From: a virus
Reading direction: 5' to 3' (one strand)
DNA: 43,823 bases
Virus record (IMG/VR): IMGVR_UViG_3300010367_000075
Coordinates: 1-43,823 of that record
Shown here piece after piece: positions 21,482 to 27,333 of the stretch (position 1 is its first letter; each line of letters begins with the position of its first letter). The position numbers and the translations under genes were made by a program. The notes under the pieces were generated by a model. The model did no database searches and had not been told where the DNA came from. It worked only from the letters and a program-made list of their open reading frames with translations.

Positions 21482-21669
21482 GCCGCATCACCACCGACCA
21501 GGCCATCAGCATGGCTAACAGCTTCTGCAATAAGAACGCCATCTCCTCTTGGAAGAAGCGTGAGGCTCTATCCATATTGATAGCAGAGGTCTACTACCTG
21601 GGCTACGAGGCCGGGATTGATGATCTCAAAGATGCCATCAAGAGGAAGGAGCGCACCAATGTCGGATGA
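21478..21669 (+). CDS. Small helical protein (63 residues)
   Basis: 63 residues from a GTG at 21478 (GTGA overlap with the RHH gene). Helical (TTDQAISMANSFCNKNAISS, SILIAEVYYLGYEAGIDDLK) with a basic end. The segment L-G-Y-x-x-G resembles a motif common in small phage proteins of unknown role. AGGAG precedes the start by seven bases. It overlaps the following gene by 11 bases. Confidence 0.6.
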   Translation: MSRITTDQAISMANSFCNKNAISSWKKREALSILIAEVYYLGYEAGIDDLKDAIKRKERTNVG

Positions 21670-21841
21670 GAAGCCCGAAACCCTTGCCGAACTCTTCGCC
21701 CGCGATCCATTCTCCTACTCCAAGCAAGATTTGGATCGCCTGATCACTTACTACCGCGAGTCGCGTCGCACCTTCACCCTCACTGGGAAGGGTGTGAAGG
21801 AGAAGCAGGTGGTAGATCTCAAGGATTTGGGGATTTTGTGA
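21659..21841 (+). CDS. Small protein with C-terminal VDLxDLGIL tail
   Basis: 60 residues from ATG 21659 (AAGGAG seven bases upstream decides the start over 21617). Helices: ETLAELFARDPFSYSKQDLD and RLITYYRESRRTF, then a short basic linker and the ending KQVVDLKDLGIL. The start D-P-x-x-x-S-x-x-D-L-D-x-x-I-x-x-x-R is one I recall from phage proteins of unknown function. The last nine residues match those of the gene at 17808-18044. See findings. Confidence 0.66.
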   Translation: MSDEKPETLAELFARDPFSYSKQDLDRLITYYRESRRTFTLTGKGVKEKQVVDLKDLGIL

Positions 21842-22212
21842 TGCCATCGCCGTCTCCGCGCACTAAGAAGGATAGAGTGTTAAAGCTCTTCCAGGATAGT
21901 AAGAGGGTAGGTGATTGCATAATCCCTCCTAATAGACCTGGGCCTCGAGGATACGTCTATATCAACTACCAGTATACTCACTATCGAGCGCATCGACTTG
22001 TCTGGGAGGTAATCAACGGCGAAATATCCGAGGATGATCTGATCCTGCACCGATGCGACAATAGAGTATGTATCAACCCTAAGCATCTCTATCTTGGTGA
22101 TGCAATGGAAAACACGACTGATATGATGGAGAAGTGCCGTGGAGCAAATCAATATCAAAGAGGATATGGCTGGAACATCGGTGGAGACAACCGTGGACAC
22201 CGCACTCGTTGA
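21841..22212 (+). CDS. HNH homing-type endonuclease
   Basis: 123 residues. The C-terminal HNH core is clear: YRAHRLVWEVINGEISEDDL, ILHRCDNRVCINPKHLYLGD, with H-R-L-V-W, the HRCDNRxCxNPxHL metal-finger block, and then AMENTTDMMEKC. This is the HNH_3-type of free-standing phage homing endonucleases. The gene is visibly AT-richer than the early genes around it, a sign of transfer. It starts one base into the preceding stop and its 3' end overlaps the nuclease gene by 74 bases. It probably cuts the corresponding site in competing phage genomes. Confidence 0.88.
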   Translation: MPSPSPRTKKDRVLKLFQDSKRVGDCIIPPNRPGPRGYVYINYQYTHYRAHRLVWEVINGEISEDDLILHRCDNRVCINPKHLYLGDAMENTTDMMEKCRGANQYQRGYGWNIGGDNRGHRTR

Positions 22213-23083
22213 AAGTCAATTTCTTCCAGATGGGCGGCAATGGGCCTGGAACCATAGTTCGTTGGAACCGGCCAAGAGCTGCCCGCGAAAGTACAAATAC
22301 ATGGTCATCGACGGCTGGCGGCCGAAGTCCTCATCGGACGATATGATCTTCGGCTCCCACTACGCAAAGGCCCTCGAGATGTACCACCGTTGGAGGGCTG
22401 ACAGTGTGTCCCACAAAGACGCGCTCGAGAACGTATGTTTCGCCACCCTGGCGGATACCAAAACTTGGGTGTCTGCGCACAACGCGAAGACTCGAGAGAC
22501 CCTCCTTCGGTCGATCGTGTGGTACCTGGATACCTTCGAGAACGACCTGTGTAAAACCGTCGTGCTGGCGGACGGCCAGCCCGCAGTCGAACTGTCCTTC
22601 CGCTTCCAGCTCGACGCGGACATCATGCTGTGCGGCCACCTAGACCGGATAGTGTCATACGCAGGCGATTACTACGTCCAGGACCAAAAGACTACGGGTG
22701 CAACGCTGGGCAGCTACTACTTCCGCCGTTACAATCCCTCTGACCAGATGTCTCTCTACACGATAGCGGCGGAGGTGGTGTGGCATCAGCCAGTCAAGGG
22801 TGTGATGATCGACGCTGCGCAGATCGCGGTGGGGTTCACACGGTTCGAGCGTGGGTTTACCTTCCGTACCCAGGCCCAGAACGACAAGTGGCTCGCGGAT
22901 GCCCGTTACTGGATACATCGTACTTGGGAGGCCGAAGCCGCTGGGTGGCCCCTCAACGATGCCGCCTGCATGATGTATGGGGGCTGTCCGTTCCGCGAAG
23001 TGTGCTCGAAAGACCCCTCCGTCCAGCGACAGTACCTCGAGACGTTGTTCGAGCGCCGGCCTGACAACCCGTTGGCGCGATGA
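22139..23083 (+). CDS. PD-(D/E)XK nuclease, Cas4/RecB-like with probable Fe-S cluster
   Basis: 314 residues from a GTG at 22139 with GGAGA seven bases upstream. Active site: GHLDRIVSYAGDYYVQDQKT (Asp, then Q-D-x-K as the D/E-x-K element). One Cys near the N-terminus (SCPRKYKY) and three near the C-terminus (ACMMYGGCPFREVC) form the four-Cys clasp of 4Fe-4S nucleases such as Cas4 and AddB. These process DNA ends in recombination and pair well with the Sak4-like ATPase that follows. The N-terminal 25 residues overlap the HNH gene and may be a junction created by that insertion; an original start might have been downstream. Confidence 0.85.
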   Translation: MEQINIKEDMAGTSVETTVDTALVESQFLPDGRQWAWNHSSLEPAKSCPRKYKYMVIDGWRPKSSSDDMIFGSHYAKALEMYHRWRADSVSHKDALENVCFATLADTKTWVSAHNAKTRETLLRSIVWYLDTFENDLCKTVVLADGQPAVELSFRFQLDADIMLCGHLDRIVSYAGDYYVQDQKTTGATLGSYYFRRYNPSDQMSLYTIAAEVVWHQPVKGVMIDAAQIAVGFTRFERGFTFRTQAQNDKWLADARYWIHRTWEAEAAGWPLNDAACMMYGGCPFREVCSKDPSVQRQYLETLFERRPDNPLAR

Positions 23084-23128
23084 GAGGATGCGCATAGTGG
23101 CCGAGTTCCAACATTTTGGAGAAATAGG

Positions 23129-23926
23129 ATGCCTAGCGCCGCCGACCACCAATCCTCCGCTTTCGTCAAACTCCTCTACATCGGCGACAGCGGGACGGGC
23201 AAAACAACGTCCCTTGCCTCCCTCGTAGAGGCCGGGTATCACCTGCGTGTCCTCGACTTCGACAATCTTCTCGACCCGCTGATCCAGATGGTCCGGCGCT
23301 CCGCATCCGCGAAGCTGGACGCGATCCAATACATGAGTTTCAGGGACAAGTTCCGCACCACCCCTAACGGCCCGATCATCGACGGAGTTCCAACCGCATA
23401 CATCGGCTCCATGAAGGCGATCGACCTGTGGGAGGACGCTTCTGTCCCCTCGAGTTGGGGAAAGAAGCACATCTTAGTGATCGACTCCCTAACCACCATG
23501 TCCCGCTCCGCTTATTGGTGGGCCAAAGGGCTGCTGGGCGCGGCGACGTTCGCGGAGGGCGTCCCGATCAGGGGCGTGCGACCCGAGCAGTTCTACCATA
23601 CCGCCCAGCAAGCCCTCATGAACACGATCGCCTACGTCACCGCTGAGTCCTTCGGGGCCAACGTGATCGTGATCGCTCACGTCAAATACATGGAGCGGGA
23701 CGGCCAAACCAAAGGTTTCCCGGTCGCAGTCGGTAACGCCATATCTCCGGAGATACCCAGCTACTTCCCCTCTGTTGCCTTGGCGACGAAGAGCGGGACT
23801 CGCCGGTTGATCCGAACCCGGTCCACCAACATGATCGACCTCAAGAACCCCCGGTCCTTCGACATGGCAGAGGAGTTCGATATGGAGGACGGGCTTGCCC
23901 GCTTTTTCAAAGCCGCGCTTTCTTAA
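23129..23926 (+). CDS. Sak4-like RecA-fold ATPase (phage recombinase)
   Basis: 265 residues, ATG with GGAGA seven bases upstream. Walker A is GDSGTGKTTS (19-28, Lys25). Walker B is KHILVIDSLTTM (Asp119). A third strand follows (NVIVIAHVKYMERDG), as in the RecA/KaiC core. Sak4 proteins are short RecA paralogues that promote single-strand annealing or exchange and usually neighbour an SSB. Here the next gene is SSB-like, and the previous one is an end-processing nuclease, forming a recombination cassette. D-x-x-T in the Walker B region fits the AAA_24 group. Confidence 0.85.
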   Translation: MPSAADHQSSAFVKLLYIGDSGTGKTTSLASLVEAGYHLRVLDFDNLLDPLIQMVRRSASAKLDAIQYMSFRDKFRTTPNGPIIDGVPTAYIGSMKAIDLWEDASVPSSWGKKHILVIDSLTTMSRSAYWWAKGLLGAATFAEGVPIRGVRPEQFYHTAQQALMNTIAYVTAESFGANVIVIAHVKYMERDGQTKGFPVAVGNAISPEIPSYFPSVALATKSGTRRLIRTRSTNMIDLKNPRSFDMAEEFDMEDGLARFFKAALS

Positions 23927-23977
23927 GCGCGGGGCCTCGAAGTGAAAGGAGAATGTGCAGCCTACACAAAAAACTGC

Positions 23978-24006
23978 TTGCAAAACACCCCGATTTGATG
24001 TAAGAT
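23978..24006 (+). promoter_or_regulatory. Sigma70-type promoter before the SSB-like gene
   Basis: TTGCAA (23978-23983), 17-base spacer, TAAGAT (24001-24006), 31 bases before the ATG at 24037. The 110-base gap here is unusual for this tightly packed strand and fits a separate promoter for a protein needed in large amounts. Both hexamers match consensus at four of six positions. Confidence 0.6.
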
Positions 24007-24036
24007 GCTAGTCCTCACAAGGGAAAGACCCCAACC

Positions 24037-24501
24037 ATGCCAAACCTACATGAACTGATCGAACAAGAAGCCAAAACCAATCTCGAAGACATCAAGGAGG
24101 TGCCGCCGATCCCGGTGGGTTCCTACCTGTCACAGATCGTTGGGAACTACGAGAACGTTAACTCCACACGGAAGCAGACGGCGGGCATCCAATTCACCGT
24201 CCGTTTGATCTCCGCGATGCAAGATGTCGATCAGGATGCGCTGCGCGAGTATCTCGATGCGACCAACCAGACCCTTCACGACGTAACCATTCGTCACACC
24301 ATCTGGGAGTCGCCCTACGCGATGTCCACGCTTAAGACGTTCCTCCTTAACACCCTTGGCCTCACCGGGCCGCTTAAGGAGTCGTTGTCGCGGGTGCCGG
24401 GCCAACAGCTGCTCGTATCTATCACTCACCGCCCGATGCAGTCGGATGACGGAACGATGCGCTTGATGGCACAGATCGGATCAACCGCCCGCGCCACCTA
24501 A
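24037..24501 (+). CDS. Single-stranded DNA-binding-like protein
   Basis: 154 residues. The N-terminal half has DIKEVPPIPVGSYLSQIVGN then a lysine/Arg-Gln element and TAGIQFTVRLISAM, which resembles phage SSBs of the DUF669 type that accompany Sak4 recombinases (P-x-G-x-Y strand start, then Q-x-x-x-R-L strand). The C-terminal half is mixed. It has its own promoter and stands right after the Sak4-like gene. SSB function is inferred from context and the strand pattern; an acidic SSB tail is not present. Confidence 0.68.
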   Translation: MPNLHELIEQEAKTNLEDIKEVPPIPVGSYLSQIVGNYENVNSTRKQTAGIQFTVRLISAMQDVDQDALREYLDATNQTLHDVTIRHTIWESPYAMSTLKTFLLNTLGLTGPLKESLSRVPGQQLLVSITHRPMQSDDGTMRLMAQIGSTARAT

Positions 24502-24508
24502 AGGGAGG

Positions 24509-24528
24509 GGGAGGGCGAAAGCCCTCCC
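24509..24528 (+). promoter_or_regulatory. GAAA-tetraloop hairpin after the SSB-like gene
   Basis: GGGAGGGC (24509-24516), GAAA, GCCCTCCC (24521-24528), between the stop at 24501 and the ATG at 24536. It is followed by ACCATTT, too weak a T-run for a good terminator. It matches the design of the hairpin at 14324-14341 and may serve as mRNA end protection or partial terminator. Confidence 0.55.
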
Positions 24529-24535
24529 ACCATTT

Positions 24536-25774
24536 ATGACATCAGGTATCTTCCATAGCTTCCCGCTCGATGATATTATCATCGACCGCCATAACAGACA
24601 GCGTAAATCTATTGACTCTAAACACATAACCGATCTTGCCAGTTCCATATCAGAGAACGGCCTCATTCATCCAATAGTGTTGACACGAGACGGCTTGTTG
24701 GTAGCTGGGGAGTGCCGGACGCTTGCGGCGCGAAGCCTTGGATGGACTCATATAGCTGCACAATATCAAGATGAGGTTGATGAAGAAACGTTAGCTGCTA
24801 TAGAGTTTGAAGAGAATGTTAAGCGGAAGGATATAGAGTGGCAAGATAGAGCTGAAGCCATTCATCGTATGCACGAGATATTCAAGAAGAAAAATCCTGG
24901 TTGGCGTACCGAGGATACTGCGCGTAGGGCAGGGCTGTCTACTACTACAGTCAAAGAACATATCATCGTTTATGAAGAGATGCAAGACGATCCTGAGATA
25001 AGAGCCGCGTCTGTATTCTCGGCGGCTAAGAATAGTGCAGCACGGAAGGTAGAGCGGCGAGTACAAGATGCGATTATACACACGGGTCGAAAAACGACCG
25101 ATACACACCAGTCCCCCATCCTAACCGCCAACTTCCACCTTTGGGCACCCCTCTACACCGGCCCCAAGTTCAACCTGATCCACTGCGACTTCCCCTACGG
25201 TATAGACGCAGACCAACATCAAGGCCAAAACTCCCAGCTTCACGCCGAGTACACCGATACCGCTGACACTTATTGGTTCCTCTTGGATACCCTAACCATC
25301 CACCTCGATAAGTTCTGCGCCGAGTCTGCCCATCTATTCTTTTGGTTCTCTCCGCAGCACTATACCCGAACTTTGGCGGCGCTCGAAAACCTTGATGACT
25401 TCAAGTTCGATCACTATCCACTGGTTTGGCAACGAGGTGAAAATGAGGGTATCGCTCCAGACCCTGCGCGACGACCACGCCGAGTTTATGAGACGGCGTT
25501 CTTTGGCTGGCGAGGTGACCGAAAGATCATCCGAACCAAAGCTAACTCTATCGTTGCCCCAACAAGCCGAGAAATTCATCCCCACGAAAAATCCATCGTC
25601 GCTCTTCAACACTTCTTCGAGATGTGTGTCGATGGGAATACCCGCCTCTTTGACCCAACCTGCGGAAGTGGGTCCGCACTCCGAGCCGCCCGTGCCCTCG
25701 GCGCCAGGGACGTGTTTGGACTCGAGTCCAACCCCGAGTACGCCGATGCCGCCCGCCGTGCCCTCGATCCCTGA
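24536..25774 (+). CDS. ParB/Srx domain fused to a beta-class DNA methyltransferase
   Basis: 412 residues. Residues 1-110 are a ParB-like domain: HNRQRKSIDSKHITDLASSI, then LVAGECRTLAARSLG (G-E-x-R-x-x-A motif). A helical HTH-like linker follows to about 180. The rest is a methyltransferase: CDFPYGIDADQ (Asp218; variant of D-P-P-Y, motif IV) precedes DPTCGSGSALRAARALG (motif I, residue 373 on), the order of beta-class N4/N6 amino-methyltransferases. It could methylate phage DNA against host restriction, targeted by the ParB module. The first 550 bases are AT-rich and the rest GC-rich, suggesting two origins joined at about 25090. Confidence 0.85.
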   Translation: MTSGIFHSFPLDDIIIDRHNRQRKSIDSKHITDLASSISENGLIHPIVLTRDGLLVAGECRTLAARSLGWTHIAAQYQDEVDEETLAAIEFEENVKRKDIEWQDRAEAIHRMHEIFKKKNPGWRTEDTARRAGLSTTTVKEHIIVYEEMQDDPEIRAASVFSAAKNSAARKVERRVQDAIIHTGRKTTDTHQSPILTANFHLWAPLYTGPKFNLIHCDFPYGIDADQHQGQNSQLHAEYTDTADTYWFLLDTLTIHLDKFCAESAHLFFWFSPQHYTRTLAALENLDDFKFDHYPLVWQRGENEGIAPDPARRPRRVYETAFFGWRGDRKIIRTKANSIVAPTSREIHPHEKSIVALQHFFEMCVDGNTRLFDPTCGSGSALRAARALGARDVFGLESNPEYADAARRALDP

Positions 25775-25922
25775 TCGCGTCATCGTGCGCCCCGCTGAGA
25801 ACGGTATAGAGGTCATCACCTACACTAAAGAGGGTGTCGCCACAGTGGCCGTAAGTCCGCGCCGTGCCCTCCAACTCGCCCACGACCTCATTTGCAATGC
25901 TCTCAGGATGTCAACGCCGTGA
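25746..25922 (+). CDS. Small hypothetical protein (58 residues)
   Basis: 58 residues: MPPAVPSIPDRVIVRPAENG, IEVITYTKEGVATVAVSPRR, ALQLAHDLICNALRMSTP. Two or three beta strands and one helix (P-R-x-A-L-x-L-A-x-D-L). No good ribosome-binding site; a GTG at 25758 is an alternative start. It overlaps the methyltransferase by 29 bases and the next gene by four bases. Unknown; coding is supported by the clear strand-helix pattern. Confidence 0.55.
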   Translation: MPPAVPSIPDRVIVRPAENGIEVITYTKEGVATVAVSPRRALQLAHDLICNALRMSTP

Positions 25923-26983
25923 CTCGCATGGTTCTCCTGGGCGAAGCCTACGGTGCCAACGAGTCCGAGGCGAAGGCGCCTTTCGTCGGAGCCACAGGAG
26001 CCCTTCTCTTTAAGCTCCTTACCGAGTCCGGTGTGGTAACGCCGGACCAGGGTCGCGCCTTATCCGGCGCTCTCTGGGCGCGGCAGTATCGCCGCCGCGA
26101 TGCCATCCTGCTGGATGCAGGCATCCGCCTGACCAACGTCTTCAACTTTCAGCCCCCTTCCAATCGGATAGACGCGCTCTGCGGCCCTCGCCACGACGGG
26201 CTTCCACCCATCCGCGCCGGAAAGTACCTCCGTGCCGAGTTCTATCCCGAGCTCGAACGGCTTCGCGAGGAGTTGGCCGCATGGAGGCCGAACATCTTGG
26301 TCGGCCTCGGGGCGACCGCCTTGTGGTTCGCTACTGGCGCGGGTCAGATTACACGCAAGCGCGGCACCATCAGCGACACCCCTTACGGTAAGTTCCTTGC
26401 CACCTTCCACCCTGCCTACCTGTTACGCGGCGCAGCCAACATGCGGCCCATCGTCATCAGCGATCTCATTAAGGCTCATCGCGAGTCTGCTACCGCCACA
26501 GTAAGCCGTCCCGATCGCACCATCTACATCCCTGAGTCTGTCGAGGACATCATCGACGCCTTCCGGCAGATCGAACGGAGTCGATTGCTCGCAATCGACA
26601 TCGAGACGGCTAAGGGCCAAATCACTTGCATCGGCTTCGCGTGGGAGCAAGGCCAAGCCCTCGTCGTGCCAATCTGGGACAACACCAAGGGTGACAACAG
26701 CTATTGGAGTGAAGTCGATGAACCCCTCGTTTGGGAATGGGTCAGAAGAATTTGCGGATTGCCAGTGCCTAAAGTCTTTCAAAACGGCCTCTATGACCTC
26801 CACTATATCTGGCGCGGATACGGTATTACAGTCGCAAATTGCCTTCATGATACAATGCTACTCCATCACGCCCTCCAGCCAGAAGTGCAGAAAAGCCTTG
26901 GATTTCTTGGTTCGCTGTATTCAGACGAGCCCGCCTGGAAACAGATGCGACATCGCACCACGTTGAAGAGGGAAGACGTATGA
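25919..26983 (+). CDS. Uracil-DNA glycosylase domain fused to the first part of a DNA polymerase 3'-5' exonuclease
   Basis: 354 residues from a GTG at 25919. Residues 1-190 resemble family 4/5 uracil-DNA glycosylases: VLLGEAYGANESEAKAPFVG, LTNVFNFQPPSNR and ATFHPAYLLRG. The Fe-S cysteines of typical family 4 enzymes are missing. Residues about 215-354 are DEDD exonuclease: exo I LLAIDIETAKG (Asp227, Glu229) and exo II FQNGLYDLHYIWRG (Asn289, Asp293), then LHHALQPEVQKSLGFLGSLY. The frame ends before exo III, which is in the polymerase gene at 27305. Presumably it removes uracil and proofreads as a subunit of the replicative polymerase. Confidence 0.85.
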   Translation: MTRMVLLGEAYGANESEAKAPFVGATGALLFKLLTESGVVTPDQGRALSGALWARQYRRRDAILLDAGIRLTNVFNFQPPSNRIDALCGPRHDGLPPIRAGKYLRAEFYPELERLREELAAWRPNILVGLGATALWFATGAGQITRKRGTISDTPYGKFLATFHPAYLLRGAANMRPIVISDLIKAHRESATATVSRPDRTIYIPESVEDIIDAFRQIERSRLLAIDIETAKGQITCIGFAWEQGQALVVPIWDNTKGDNSYWSEVDEPLVWEWVRRICGLPVPKVFQNGLYDLHYIWRGYGITVANCLHDTMLLHHALQPEVQKSLGFLGSLYSDEPAWKQMRHRTTLKREDV

Positions 26984-27333
26984 TCCCCTTCCGCCGCGTT
27001 ATCGTCGAGTCTCCTTACCGCGCACTGAACTCCCGAATAGCGCGACGCAACATCACATACGCCATCTCCGCAATGAAGAACTCCATCAACCGTGGCGAGG
27101 CTCCATTTCTATCCCACCTCCTCTACCCCGATGCTTTGGACGATACCGTCCCTTACGAGCGTGAACTTGGCATCACTTTGGGATACGCATGGTGGGCATC
27201 AGCCGAGGCGGTGTGCTTCTACTGCGACTTCGGCTGGTCGATGGGGATGGTCAACGCAAAAATACTGGCGCAATCACGCCATATCCCGATAGAGGAACGC
27301 TACATTGCGCAAGATCGCGACCAGAACTATTGA
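26980..27333 (+). CDS. DUF7768-like protein inserted between the polymerase parts
   Basis: 117 residues: RRVIVESPYRALNSRIARRN, ITYAISAMKNSINRGEAPFL, SHLLYPDALDDTVPYERELG, then CDFGWSMGMVNAKI. The V-x-S-P-Y/F start, G-E-x-P-x-x-S-H-x-x-Y and D-x-G-x-S-x-G-M elements match a small domain I know as DUF7768, related in fold to nucleoside 2-deoxyribosyltransferase-like proteins; activity unknown, perhaps nucleotide-related. ATGA overlap with the exonuclease part and 29-base overlap with the polymerase part make the three genes one coupled unit. Confidence 0.75.
   Translation: MIPFRRVIVESPYRALNSRIARRNITYAISAMKNSINRGEAPFLSHLLYPDALDDTVPYERELGITLGYAWWASAEAVCFYCDFGWSMGMVNAKILAQSRHIPIEERYIAQDRDQNY

Noticed and set aside
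23954-24003. 16-codon frame (MCSLHKKLLAKHPDLM) before the SSB-like gene
   Set aside because: AGGAG is only one base from the ATG, too close for initiation, and the frame coincides with the -35/-10 elements of a promoter.
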